A DNA stretch of 64,000 bases from Verrucomicrobiia bacterium (GCA_026125285.1 JAHCLO010000035.1:1-64000); one strand, 5' to 3'. Shown: positions 27,491-36,294, counted from the stretch's first letter. Made by a program: numbers and translations. Notes: generated by a model not told the origin, from the sequence alone.

Positions 27491-29737
27491 CTACTCCGAC
27501 TTCAGCCGAAAGAACTTCCGCTCCGCGCTGGCGGGAATGGTGACGGAGATTTGCGCGCCGTTCGTGACGGGAAGCTGAACGACCGGCAACCAGGCATTCG
27601 GCTGTGCGAGGTTTGTGCTTTCCTGCAACTGAAAGCTCAACCCGTTCACGGGCCACGAAATAGTCATCAACGCGTTCGACCGCGCGATGCTCAACGTCGG
27701 CGCGGAATCACCGTAAAGCCTCGCTACATACGGCCGCACCACACTGTTGACCGTGGTGAAATCGCCGGCGATGAGGACATTGCCATCGGCTTGCAGCGCG
27801 ACGCAACGAACCATTCCGTTCGCTCCGGTGCCCGGATGAAAACTGAGGTCCAGACTGCCATCGGCATTGAGGCGGGCAATGCGATTGCGGGCCGTGCCAT
27901 TGACGGCGAAGAAATCGCCGCCGATAACCACCTTCCCATCCGGCTGCACCGCGAGCGAAGTAATCCCAAATGTTCCACCGCCGGGATCGAAACTGTTGTC
28001 CAGCGTCCCGTCGGCATCGAGTCGAGCGATCCCGTAGCTCACGTTCGTGCCGCGAAGGGTGCTGAATCCGCCCGCGAGCAGCACCTTGCCATCGGCTTGC
28101 AGCGCTACTGCGGAAACCCACGGATTATCAATCCCGGAATTGAAACTGGTGTCCGGACTTCCATCCGTGTGAAGTCTGGCAATCCCTGAATAGGTGCGGC
28201 CAACAACGACCTTGCCGTTCGGCTGCACCGCGAACGCCGTCACCTCGGGCACATCGCGTGTCTGCCCAATCAACGGCTGAAAACTCGTGTCGCGACTTCC
28301 GTCCGCATGCACGCGGGCAAGAAAGCAGCGATGGCTGATGAACGGGTGGTTATCGAACAAGTCGAGAACGATGGTGGCGGTGTAGCCGCCGACGAGCACC
28401 TTTCCATCCGGCTGCACGAGCACGGTGGTAGCCGTCGAGGACTGCGAACACTCGAAGTCCGGCGGGCCAGCCCAGCAATCTCCGGCCTGAATCACGAACG
28501 ACAGATCCGGATTGAAGCTGCTGGAAACAAGAGTGCCGTCCACGCGCCCAGCCGCATTGAGCCGGTCGCGTCCGTATCGGTTCGTGCCATTGAGGAAGGT
28601 GAACGCCCCGCCGATCAACACTTGGCCATCCGCCTGCAGAACGAGAGCAGAAACCGGACTCTCCACTCCGCGGATCACCCGGAAACTACTGTCCAGACTG
28701 CCGTCAGCGTTGAGCCGCGCCACCCGGTTGCAGTTTGTGCCATTGACCGAAGTGAAAGCGCCGGCAATGAGCACCTGCCCATTCGACTGCAACGACATGG
28801 ATGCTACTGCACCGTTCGCTCCCGTGCCGGCGTTGAAACTGGAGTCCAAACTGCCATCGGCATTGAGCCTGGCGAATCCCCGAACAATCACCTTGCCATC
28901 GGGCTGCAACGCGAGTGGAGATCCGCCTACTCCGGCGGCGGGAATGAAAGTGGCATCCAGAGCTCCATCCGCGTTGAGACGGGCCAACGCGTTCCGGTCC
29001 GTGCCGTTGACGGTGTTGAACGGACCGCCGATGAGCAACTTGCCGTCAGGCTGCGGCACGATCGAATCAACGCCCAGACCAGCTCCAATGCTGGTATTGA
29101 AATTCGTGTCCCGAATCCCGTTGGCATTGAGCCGGACTATTCCTCGGACCAGGCCATAGCCCACATAGCCGACCACGACTTCGCCGTTTGGCTGCACTGC
29201 CAAGGTTCTCACCTGGGGAATCTGTTCGACTGCCAGACCCAGGTCTCCGATGAACGGAGTAAAACTGGTGTCGTGACTGCCATCGGCATTGAGGCGGGTC
29301 ACAAAGCTCGAAAAGGTGTTTTGGCACTCCTCTTCGGGACAGTTACGAGCCACCATTCCACCCACGAGCACTTTGCCATCCGATTGCACTGCCACCGCCA
29401 CCGCCTCGGCATCATTGAAAAAGCCGTTCTGAAATAGATGGGTCCAATCCGGGATGAAGCTGTCCGAAACGAAAGCGGTGTCCCGGCTTCCGTCTGTGTT
29501 GAGTCGGACGCTTGCGTAGCGGTTGGTGCCGTTGATGAACGTCAGCGGGCCGCCGACGAGCACTTTGCCATCTGATTGCACCGCGATGGCCGCCACAGCA
29601 TTGGTGATAGGCGAACCGGGGTCAAACGAGAGGTCCACGTCGCCGGGCGCGGCGGTCGCGTGAAAGCAGAGCACGCTCGCTTGCAGCAGCAGGCTGCCGG
29701 CAAGAATCAGCGATTCAGGTGCATACGGAGTTTTCAT
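27491..29737 (-). CDS. Exported delta-60 repeat protein (paralogue 2)
   Basis: A 748-residue protein, ATG at 29737, signal peptide MKTPYAPESLILAGSLLLQA followed by SVLCFHATAAPGDVDLSFDP. It contains about a dozen delta-60 repeats (VAVQSDGKVLVGGPLTFING, ALQADGKVLLAGGFSTLRGT). Two repeats are expanded: one early with ARNCPEEECQ and one in the middle with IQAGDCWAGPPDFECSQSST, matching the expanded Cys unit of the neighbouring paralogue. The terminal beta domain (LQESTNLAQPNAWLPVVQLP ... FFRLKSE) is almost the same as in the neighbour 43 bp downstream, so this is a tandem duplication with later divergence. A surface binding role is inferred. No enzyme motif is present. Confidence 0.92.
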   Translation of the reverse strand: MKTPYAPESLILAGSLLLQASVLCFHATAAPGDVDLSFDPGSPITNAVAAIAVQSDGKVLVGGPLTFINGTNRYASVRLNTDGSRDTAFVSDSFIPDWTHLFQNGFFNDAEAVAVAVQSDGKVLVGGMVARNCPEEECQNTFSSFVTRLNADGSHDTSFTPFIGDLGLAVEQIPQVRTLAVQPNGEVVVGYVGYGLVRGIVRLNANGIRDTNFNTSIGAGLGVDSIVPQPDGKLLIGGPFNTVNGTDRNALARLNADGALDATFIPAAGVGGSPLALQPDGKVIVRGFARLNADGSLDSSFNAGTGANGAVASMSLQSNGQVLIAGAFTSVNGTNCNRVARLNADGSLDSSFRVIRGVESPVSALVLQADGQVLIGGAFTFLNGTNRYGRDRLNAAGRVDGTLVSSSFNPDLSFVIQAGDCWAGPPDFECSQSSTATTVLVQPDGKVLVGGYTATIVLDLFDNHPFISHRCFLARVHADGSRDTSFQPLIGQTRDVPEVTAFAVQPNGKVVVGRTYSGIARLHTDGSPDTSFNSGIDNPWVSAVALQADGKVLLAGGFSTLRGTNVSYGIARLDADGTLDNSFDPGGGTFGITSLAVQPDGKVVIGGDFFAVNGTARNRIARLNADGSLDLSFHPGTGANGMVRCVALQADGNVLIAGDFTTVNSVVRPYVARLYGDSAPTLSIARSNALMTISWPVNGLSFQLQESTNLAQPNAWLPVVQLPVTNGAQISVTIPASAERKFFRLKSE

Positions 29738-29777
29738 GATAATCTTTCAGTGATGGAGATGGTTGCGAGTACTCCGC

Positions 29778-30968
29778 TCACGGCAGTTCCAGCGTGACCA
29801 GTCGGCCAGTGGCCAATTCGGTAACTACCAGGCGGGCGCCGCGACGATCCAGCACCATGCTGGTCGGAGTCGTGAGGCAATCTGCCAGGACAACCGGTTG
29901 TGCGTCCGGCGCCGCGAAGTATTGGAGACGTCCTGGGCCCGGCACTGGGAAAGTCAGGTTGTGTTCCAGAGTCAGATAATCTTCGTCGCATCCTCGGAGT
30001 GGAGTGATGTCAATGGCGGAGGAAAGACCGGTGAGTAGTGGCGTGATGGCTCCCGTGCGCGGATCCACATGTTGAACTTGTGAATAACCCGGGATAAAAA
30101 ATGGCCCACCGCTCAACAGTGTCACCGCCAGTTGATTGCCATCCCAGCGAATGCTCGTCGGCACGTTCTCGATGAAGGGCGGACCCGGAAGCGGGTTGGG
30201 CGTGGGAGCAAAGGATGCGAGCGTTTCGTACTCGGCGCTGAGGACGTTTACCTTATGCACGTTGTTGAAGCCCGCGTCCACGATGTAGAGGTGGCGGCCG
30301 TGACCAACGACGCCGTACGGATGCGAATGCCGGACGTTGTCTGCGAAGTTCGGGCGCAGCTCCGGCGCGTAGTCCGGGAAGTCCGCGACCAGTTGGATGA
30401 GCATGCGCTGTCCCCGGGCATCCGCGCGGATCAACCGTTGACCGGCTTTCAACGCTTGATGATCGGCCAGAGTTAACGTGACGCCAGTGGTTGCCTCCTC
30501 CATTGCCGCGCTGAAATGGATCGCCAGCACGGAACTGAAGAGCGGTGAAGACGGTGTGGGATTGGCGCGCTCGGTGACGGGAACGGGGCCGGCCAAGGTG
30601 ACATCGCACTGGCCGTTCAAAACGAAGAGGGTCCGGCCCTCGAGCCAAACGCCGGTGGTGCCGTTGAAGTCTCCCACGAAGGTGCGGGCCGAGGGCAATC
30701 CTTCCAACAGGGTGCGCCGCTTGCCGCGCTGATCCACGATGGACACCCGACCGTGGTTGGGAATTTCCGGTCCATTCTCCGCCACAATGAAATCGCCACG
30801 CGGCGTCTGGATGATTTTGCTCGGGGCCAGCAGGCCCGTGGCGAAGGTCTTGACGCCGGGACAAGGAGTCTGCGCCGAGCCGGCAAGAGCTGCACCGAGC
30901 AGACCGAGTGTGAGAGCGATTATTTGAGTCCGACGACTGAGATGTGAATTGGCCGATGTTCTTTTCAT
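29778..30968 (-). CDS. ScyD/ScyE-family exported propeller protein
   Basis: A 396-residue protein with signal peptide (TQIIALTLGLLGAALAGSAQ). It matches the ScyD/ScyE family in layout: VKTFATGLLAPSKIIQTPRG followed by GDFIVAENGPEIPNHGRVSI, HSHPYGVVGHGRHLYIVDAG, and PTSIRWDGNQLAVTLLSGGP. In cyanobacteria the family belongs to the scytonemin locus, but many bacteria carry homologues of unknown role. Here there are no scytonemin genes, so only a six-bladed NHL-like propeller in the cell envelope is supported. The upstream region carries the same TGAGCC/GGCTCA inverted repeat as the GloVer gene, 49-75 bp before the start codon, suggesting shared control. Confidence 0.85.
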   Translation of the reverse strand: MKRTSANSHLSRRTQIIALTLGLLGAALAGSAQTPCPGVKTFATGLLAPSKIIQTPRGDFIVAENGPEIPNHGRVSIVDQRGKRRTLLEGLPSARTFVGDFNGTTGVWLEGRTLFVLNGQCDVTLAGPVPVTERANPTPSSPLFSSVLAIHFSAAMEEATTGVTLTLADHQALKAGQRLIRADARGQRMLIQLVADFPDYAPELRPNFADNVRHSHPYGVVGHGRHLYIVDAGFNNVHKVNVLSAEYETLASFAPTPNPLPGPPFIENVPTSIRWDGNQLAVTLLSGGPFFIPGYSQVQHVDPRTGAITPLLTGLSSAIDITPLRGCDEDYLTLEHNLTFPVPGPGRLQYFAAPDAQPVVLADCLTTPTSMVLDRRGARLVVTELATGRLVTLELP

Positions 30969-31012
30969 AGCTTTGTCTGGATTGGTTTCGAATGTTTGCT
31001 GCTTTCCTTCTC

Positions 31013-31060
31013 GTCATGAGCCAAAACGTGGTGAAAAGGCTCAGGTGATTTGATTTTGTT
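31013..31060 (-). promoter_or_regulatory. Inverted repeat TGAGCC-N15-GGCTCA upstream of the ScyD-like gene
   Basis: TGAGCC (31017-31022) and GGCTCA (31038-31043) are separated by 15 bases. The flanks CA and GATTT are conserved with the copy before the GloVer gene (32596-32622), which has identical spacing. It may be an operator. The site also lies just past the GloVer stop codon at 31081. Confidence 0.5.
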
Positions 31061-31080
31061 CTTAGCGTCACGCTGATGCT

Positions 31081-32583
31081 CTATTGCGCCTTCAGACGAA
31101 AGAACCGCTGTGGCTCGGACGCAGGATTGGTGACGGTGTTCTGGCCGTTGACGACCGTCGGCATCAGAGAATTGGCGCTCCAAACCGGTGATGCCAGGTT
31201 GGTGGTGGATTGCAGAATGAACCCGGTGTAATCGAACCCGGCGACATTCGTCGGCCAGGTCAAAATCACATTGGCTGCGGAACGGGTGATGCTCAGTTGC
31301 GGCGTGAACGAGAGACGGAACACTGTGCCGTTGTCGAAGTTGCCGTAATACCTCGCCACTCCATACAGCGAGTTACCCACCAACGTCAGAGTGTCTGGAC
31401 CGCCTCCGTCGGTGTCATTGATGAAACGATGGAGAACTGTAAAACCTGAGCCGTCGGTGTTGAGCGCGAACACCGTGCCGCCACCAAAGCCGCCGCTTCC
31501 AATCGCTGCCCCGTAAAGGGTATTGCCCGACAGGATCAATGTGCCATTGGCGTAGTATCCATCGGTGGCATGATAGAAATCATGCAGGGTCGTGAAATCA
31601 CCGCCGTTGGTATTCAGAGCGAAGACCACGCCCTGGCCAAAAGCGCCGCCAGCCTCGGTCGTACCATACAGCGTGTTGTCAGATAAAACCAAACCGGCAA
31701 CGGGATTGACGCCATCACTGTTGGCGGAAAAAGGGTTGAGAACCGGATGGTAATCGGCTCGCGTAAAACTGTGCAGCGTCGTTAAGCCCGAGCCATCGGT
31801 GTTGACCTTGAACACGGTTCCTCGGGCGAACCGGCCACCGCCGATCGCCGTCCCGTAGAGCGCGTTGCCTGATAAAACCAGCCCGCCGTTCGGACGAATA
31901 CCGCCAATGTTGGTGTAGTTGCCAAAGATGGACTCTTCAGCACCGGCCGGAAAACTATGCACGGTTGTAAAGCCCGTGCCGTCGGTGTTCAGGGCGAACA
32001 CGGTGCCATTGCCGCCGCTGCCGCCATATTCTGTCGTCCCGTACAGCCGGTCGCCGGAGAGAATCAATCCCGCACGCGATCTGGCTCCGTCGCTGTTGGT
32101 GGCAAAAGGCTCAGGGCCAACGGTCGCCGAGAAGCGATGCAGGACGGTATAACCCGTGCCGTCGGTGTTCAGGGCGAACACGCCGCCGTTGCCCGATGGG
32201 CCGCCCACCCATGCGGTCCCATACAGCCGGTTGCCCGACAAAATCACCCCGCCCAGCGGTTGCGTTCCGTTGGTGTAGATGAAACTGTGCAGATTCGTAA
32301 GCCCTGAACCATCGGCATTCACGACGAACACCGTGCCGAAAGCCGAGCCGCCGGTGTTCGCGGTCCCGTACAAAACAGTGCCGGAAGCATTGGCAGCCAA
32401 CCTTCCCACTGGATAAGACCCGTCGTAGTTGGTGACCTCAGGCCGAGGCGTAAAGCTGTGCAAAACGGAGAAGGTCTGCGCCCTCACTGGGGTAAAGGGT
32501 ATCCCGGCGAGAACGGTGGTTAACGCGGCGAGGCCCAGGGCCATCCGGCGGCGATTGACCTTGATGTTGGCGTCTTTGCTCAT
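31081..32583 (-). CDS. Exported GloVer tandem-repeat protein
   Basis: A 500-residue protein from the ATG at 32583. The leader MSKDANIKVNRRRMALGLAA followed by LTTVLAGIPFTPVRAQ is a signal peptide. The body is a chain of about nine 45-60-residue GloVer repeats with the pattern LYGT---GG--G-GTVF-LNTDGSGFTVLHSF (for example LYGTTEYGGSGGNGTVFALN). The C-terminal segment (SAANVILTWPTNVAGFDYTG ... RFFRLKAQ) is the terminal beta domain seen on many exported proteins here. The family name reflects Gloeobacter and Verrucomicrobia. Its function is unknown, and a propeller on the cell surface is likely. It is transcribed divergently from the kinase gene across a region dense in TGAGCC half-sites. Confidence 0.9.
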   Translation of the reverse strand: MSKDANIKVNRRRMALGLAALTTVLAGIPFTPVRAQTFSVLHSFTPRPEVTNYDGSYPVGRLAANASGTVLYGTANTGGSAFGTVFVVNADGSGLTNLHSFIYTNGTQPLGGVILSGNRLYGTAWVGGPSGNGGVFALNTDGTGYTVLHRFSATVGPEPFATNSDGARSRAGLILSGDRLYGTTEYGGSGGNGTVFALNTDGTGFTTVHSFPAGAEESIFGNYTNIGGIRPNGGLVLSGNALYGTAIGGGRFARGTVFKVNTDGSGLTTLHSFTRADYHPVLNPFSANSDGVNPVAGLVLSDNTLYGTTEAGGAFGQGVVFALNTNGGDFTTLHDFYHATDGYYANGTLILSGNTLYGAAIGSGGFGGGTVFALNTDGSGFTVLHRFINDTDGGGPDTLTLVGNSLYGVARYYGNFDNGTVFRLSFTPQLSITRSAANVILTWPTNVAGFDYTGFILQSTTNLASPVWSANSLMPTVVNGQNTVTNPASEPQRFFRLKAQ

Positions 32584-32595
32584 TCCATCCCGACA

Positions 32596-32688
32596 TGAGC
32601 CAAATCCCGGCAAAAAGGCTCATGCGATTTATTATTTCGTAAAATGAGCCTTTTTGTGGTTGTATGGCGCATACATGGGCGATGAGCC
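32596..32688. promoter_or_regulatory. Cluster of TGAGCC half-sites between divergent GloVer and kinase genes
   Basis: TGAGCC occurs at 32596-32601, 32645-32650 and 32683-32688 and its inverse GGCTCA at 32617-32622. The first pair repeats the TGAGCC-N15-GGCTCA site found before the ScyD-like gene. The 12-base AAAAAGGCTCAT (32612-32623) and ATGAGCCTTTTT (32644-32655) form a second, larger perfect inverted repeat with a 20-base AT-rich centre. It may be an operator controlling both directions, or a hairpin in both leaders. Confidence 0.5.
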
Positions 32689-32695
32689 AACTGCC

Positions 32696-35600
32696 ATGAC
32701 GCCCGCTCCCTCCGAACAATCGGTGTTCGCTGAAGCGATCCTGCTCTCCACCCCACAGGCTCGCGCGGCCTATCTCGATTCGGCCTGTGGCACGGACACG
32801 ACGTTGCGCCAGCGCGTTGAGGCATTGCTCCGCGCGGCGGAAAACGCGGGGGATTTTCTGGAAGAGCCACCGACCGGCTTGAGCGGTGACGCTGACTCAA
32901 CCATAGTTTTGCGCGAACTCAGCGAGAAGCCCGGTGACAGAATTGGCCGCTACAAACTGCTTCAGCAAATTGGTGAGGGCGGTTGTGGCGTCGTTTACAT
33001 GGCCGAACAGCTTGAACCGGTCAAGCGCCGCGTCGCGCTCAAGGTCATCAAGCTCGGGATGGATACGAAATCCGTCATCGCCCGCTTCGAGGCCGAACGC
33101 CAGGCGCTGGCGTTGATGGATCATCCCAACATTGCGAAGGTGCTCGATGCCGGCGCGACGGAGACGGGGCGACCCTACTTCGTGATGGAACTCGTGCGCG
33201 GCATCAAGATTACGGAATACTGCGACCAGAATAATCTTTCGACCGACGAACGGCTGAAACTCTTTACCGAAGTTTGTCACGCCATCCAGCACGCGCATCA
33301 AAAGGGCATCATCCATCGCGACATCAAGCCCTCGAACATTCTCGTCACGCAGAACGAAAACGAGGCCGTGCCCAAGGTGATTGATTTCGGCATTGCCAAG
33401 GCCACCACCGACCAACGTCTGACCGACAAGACCGTCTTCACCGCCTTCGAGCAATTCATCGGCACGCCCGCCTACATGAGCCCGGAGCAGGCCATGATGA
33501 CGAGCCTCGACATTGACACACGCACGGACATCTACGCGCTGGGTGTGTTGCTCTACGAACTGCTCACCGGGCAGACGCCCTTCGACGCGAATGAGCTGAT
33601 GGCTGCTGGACTCGACGCGATGCGGCGGACCATTCGCGAGCAGGAGCCACCGAGGCCCTCCACGCGGCTTACCCAACAGCTGGTAGCCGCCGACGTGAGG
33701 AGGCGGAACTCGGGCGAGGTCGAACCATCCGCCTCGTCACCTCGGCGGCTACAAGACCTCATCCATGCGCTACGCGGCGATCTGGACTGGATCGTAATGA
33801 AGGCGCTGGAGAAGGACCGCACGCGCCGTTACGAAACCGCCAACGGGCTGGCGATGGACATTCAGCGCCACCTGCACAATGAGCCGGTCACCGCCCGTCC
33901 GCCCAGCCGCCTGTATGAGTTCCAAAAAACCGTCCGGCGACACAAGTTTGGGTTCGCGGCGGCGGCAGGGCTGATCCTCGTGCTGACGCTGGGTGTTTTG
34001 GCGAGCAGTTGGCAAGCATTGCGGGCGACACGCGCCAAGGCGGCGGCCGTGGCGGAAAAGCAGCGCGCGGATCGAGAGGCCGCCACCGCCACCAGCGTCA
34101 CCGAGTACTTACAGCAGATGCTCGGCTCGATTGATCCCGCGAGCGGCAGGGGGCTCGATTATTCGGTCCGGCAACTTCTTGACGATTACGCGGACAACCT
34201 GGCGAAGCAATTGCCGGATCAGCCGGAGGTGGAGGCGGCACTGCGGAGCACCATCGGCAGGGCTTACTTTCGGCTGGGCCAGAGAGACAAGGCGCGCCAG
34301 CACCTGATGCGTGCGCTGGTCTTGCGGCGCGGCCTCTTCGGGGAGAAGCATGAAGAGTATGCCGACAGCCTGGTTGATTACGCCTGGACCTCCGATCAGG
34401 CCGGCGAGTTTCCCGGGCGCGAAGCGGACCTGCACCAGGCCATCGGCATCTACCGGGCACGCGGGATGGAAGGCGAGCCCGTGATTCGCGCGCTGTTCAC
34501 GCTGCAAACCCTGCTGCTCGAGCAGTCCTATGGAGGTCTCCCAGGCCGATGGGATGAAATCGAAGCCGTCTCCCTGGAAGCGCTGGCCGAAGGGAGCAAA
34601 CAACCGAGACTTGAGTTCGCGGATATTGCGAGAATCCAGGGCGGGCTGGTTCACGTGAAACTGGTCCGTTCCCAATTTGACGAAGCGCAAAAGATCGCGC
34701 GGGAAAGCCTTGCGGCGCGGCTGCGACTTTACGGGCCGGAGCATCCCGAAACCGCCTGGGGACACTACCTTCTCGGTGAAGCCCTGCGCGGCCAGCGCAA
34801 TTTTTCCGAGGCGATGCAGGCCCACAAACAAACGCTCGCCCTGATGCGAAAAATCTTTTCGCCGGAGCAAAAGAACATCGCCACGGCCTTGAGCGCGGTG
34901 ATTCGCACTCTCGAACTCGCCGGCCAATCACAGGCGGTGACGAACCTGTTTCCCTCCGGCGACGAACTCAACGAGTTGGAAGCCTCGTTTCGCGAAGTCC
35001 TGGCGAAGACCAAGCCTTCCACGCTGGACAGCGACGACCCGGTGGTGGTGGCCGTGCGCGGTCTGGCTGGTTTCAGCGAAATCCGCCTGCGGCTCAACCA
35101 TGAATTGGCGGCGACGGGTCAGCACCGGGAGGCTGAGGAATCCCGCGCCGCGGCGATTATGTTGCTGGAGAACCTGGAAACGCAATTCGCAGGAAATCCC
35201 AACCTCCTTGCACAGGTTTACGGCTATGGCGCAATCGCATTGATGAAAGGCGGGCAGCGACAACCGGCGCTGGACTTCTGCCGCAAGCTGCTGAACCGGG
35301 TGACCCCGAAGAAGGGCGGGTTGCACAACCATGTGGCGTGGTTTTTGGCCACGGCCGAAAACCCGGCGCAGCGCGCACCCGCTCTGGCCGTCGAATTGGC
35401 GCAGAAAGCCGTCGAAGCAAATCCCCAATCCACCAACCATCGAAACACGCTCGGCGTGGCCCGCTATTACGCTGGAGACTGGACGCAGGCCATCGCGGAC
35501 TTGGAAGCATCCGTCGCGCTCGGAAAGGGCGGCAACAGTTTTGATATGTTTTTCCTCGCTATGGCGCATTGGCAACTCGGCCAGGCGGACGAAGCCCGGC

Positions 35601-35737
35601 GACTCTACACGCACGGAATCCAGAAAATAGGCCCGCAGCCAGGTGAAGACCTGAGCCGTTTCCAACTCGAGGCGGAAGCGCTCATCAAACCGCCGTCCGC
35701 GAACGCGCTTCAACACCCCGGAGGCGAAAAGAGATGA
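32696..35737 (+). CDS. Membrane Ser/Thr protein kinase with TPR sensor region
   Basis: A 1013-residue protein from the ATG at 32696 (MTPAPSEQSVFAEAI). ATG 32675 is an alternative. The N-terminal helical region (ARAAYLDSACGTDTTLRQRV) is typical of verrucomicrobial and planctomycetal kinases. The Hanks-type domain spans about residues 80-395: glycine loop IGEGGCGVVY, VALKVIK lysine, catalytic loop HRDIKPSN, DFG (VIDFGIAKA), GTPAYMSPEQ and DIYALGVLLYELLTG. In the C-lobe, residues about 330-352 (VAADVRRRNSGEVEPSASSP) are encoded by a family A palindrome inserted in frame. A single transmembrane helix (AAAAGLILVLTLGVLASSW) follows, then extracytoplasmic TPR repeats to the end. It would sense an envelope signal and phosphorylate targets. 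The ECF sigma gene overlaps its stop (ATGA). Confidence 0.95.
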   Translation: MTPAPSEQSVFAEAILLSTPQARAAYLDSACGTDTTLRQRVEALLRAAENAGDFLEEPPTGLSGDADSTIVLRELSEKPGDRIGRYKLLQQIGEGGCGVVYMAEQLEPVKRRVALKVIKLGMDTKSVIARFEAERQALALMDHPNIAKVLDAGATETGRPYFVMELVRGIKITEYCDQNNLSTDERLKLFTEVCHAIQHAHQKGIIHRDIKPSNILVTQNENEAVPKVIDFGIAKATTDQRLTDKTVFTAFEQFIGTPAYMSPEQAMMTSLDIDTRTDIYALGVLLYELLTGQTPFDANELMAAGLDAMRRTIREQEPPRPSTRLTQQLVAADVRRRNSGEVEPSASSPRRLQDLIHALRGDLDWIVMKALEKDRTRRYETANGLAMDIQRHLHNEPVTARPPSRLYEFQKTVRRHKFGFAAAAGLILVLTLGVLASSWQALRATRAKAAAVAEKQRADREAATATSVTEYLQQMLGSIDPASGRGLDYSVRQLLDDYADNLAKQLPDQPEVEAALRSTIGRAYFRLGQRDKARQHLMRALVLRRGLFGEKHEEYADSLVDYAWTSDQAGEFPGREADLHQAIGIYRARGMEGEPVIRALFTLQTLLLEQSYGGLPGRWDEIEAVSLEALAEGSKQPRLEFADIARIQGGLVHVKLVRSQFDEAQKIARESLAARLRLYGPEHPETAWGHYLLGEALRGQRNFSEAMQAHKQTLALMRKIFSPEQKNIATALSAVIRTLELAGQSQAVTNLFPSGDELNELEASFREVLAKTKPSTLDSDDPVVVAVRGLAGFSEIRLRLNHELAATGQHREAEESRAAAIMLLENLETQFAGNPNLLAQVYGYGAIALMKGGQRQPALDFCRKLLNRVTPKKGGLHNHVAWFLATAENPAQRAPALAVELAQKAVEANPQSTNHRNTLGVARYYAGDWTQAIADLEASVALGKGGNSFDMFFLAMAHWQLGQADEARRLYTHGIQKIGPQPGEDLSRFQLEAEALIKPPSANALQHPGGEKR
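33683..33752. repeat. Dispersed palindromic element, family A (copy A3), in frame inside the kinase gene
   Basis: The left arm 33683-33707 is identical to the arm of the copy at 24643. The right arm 33728-33752 differs at two positions, and the loop is 20 bp. It starts exactly at a codon boundary and is read as VAADVRRR ... SPRRL. It lies in a normally variable loop of the kinase C-lobe. Confidence 0.93.
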
Positions 35738-36294
35738 GCGACGTCACGCGCATCCTCACTGCCATCGAGCAGGGCAACGCGCGAGCGACCGAGGAATTGT
35801 TGCCGGTGGTTTACAACGAACTCCGCCGCCTGGCCGCGCACAAGATGGCGGGCGAACGTCCAGGTCACACCCTGCAACCCACAGCGCTCGTCCACGAGGC
35901 GTGGCTCAAACTGGTGGATTCGCCCAACCAATCGTGGCAAAACCGCGCGCATTTCTTCGGCGCCGCCGCTGAAGCGATGCGCCGCATCCTCATCGCCCGC
36001 GCCCGCCGCAAACAAACCCAGCGTCGCGGCGAGCGTGCCGAGCATCTCGACGTGGACGCACTCGAAATTGCCAGCCCCGCGCCCGATGACCAGTTGCTTG
36101 CGCTCAACGACGCTTTGGATCGTTTCGCCAAACTCGAACCGCAGCAGGCCGAACTGGTGAAGCTCCGTTATTTCGTCGGCCTGAAGATTGAAGAAGCAGC
36201 CGAGGTGCTTGGCATCTCCAAGGCCACTGCCAAACGCTGGTGGGCCTACGCGCGTGCTTGGTTGTTTCAAGAGATACAAACTGTGTCCAAGTGA
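35734..36294 (+). CDS. ECF-type RNA polymerase sigma factor coupled to the kinase
   Basis: A 186-residue protein of the ECF group found with Ser/Thr kinases in Planctomycetes and Verrucomicrobiota. Sigma region 2 (EELLPVVYNELRRLAAHKMA ... LVHEAWLKLVD ... FFGAAAEAMRRILIARARRK) and region 4 (LVKLRYFVGLKIEEAAEVLG followed by ISKATAKRWWAYARAWL) are clear. A good ribosome site (GGAGGCGAAAAG) precedes the ATG, which overlaps the kinase stop as ATGA, so the two proteins are made together. No anti-sigma gene follows, so the kinase may control it by phosphorylation (inference; known for some ECF/kinase pairs). A hairpin at 36351-36376 may end the transcript. Confidence 0.93.
   Translation: MSDVTRILTAIEQGNARATEELLPVVYNELRRLAAHKMAGERPGHTLQPTALVHEAWLKLVDSPNQSWQNRAHFFGAAAEAMRRILIARARRKQTQRRGERAEHLDVDALEIASPAPDDQLLALNDALDRFAKLEPQQAELVKLRYFVGLKIEEAAEVLGISKATAKRWWAYARAWLFQEIQTVSK

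Noticed and set aside
24973-29737. The regular repeats of the two delta-60 genes considered as a DNA-level tandem array or CRISPR
   Set aside because: The periodicity comes from protein repeats (QPDGKVL-type blades). Nucleotide copies are diverged and the frames are continuous with signal peptides and terminal domains.
31017-31043. TGAGCC/GGCTCA inverted repeat interpreted as a terminator of the GloVer gene
   Set aside because: The stem is only 6 bp with a 15-base loop and no T tract. The conserved spacing with the site at 32596 fits an operator better, though this is not proven.
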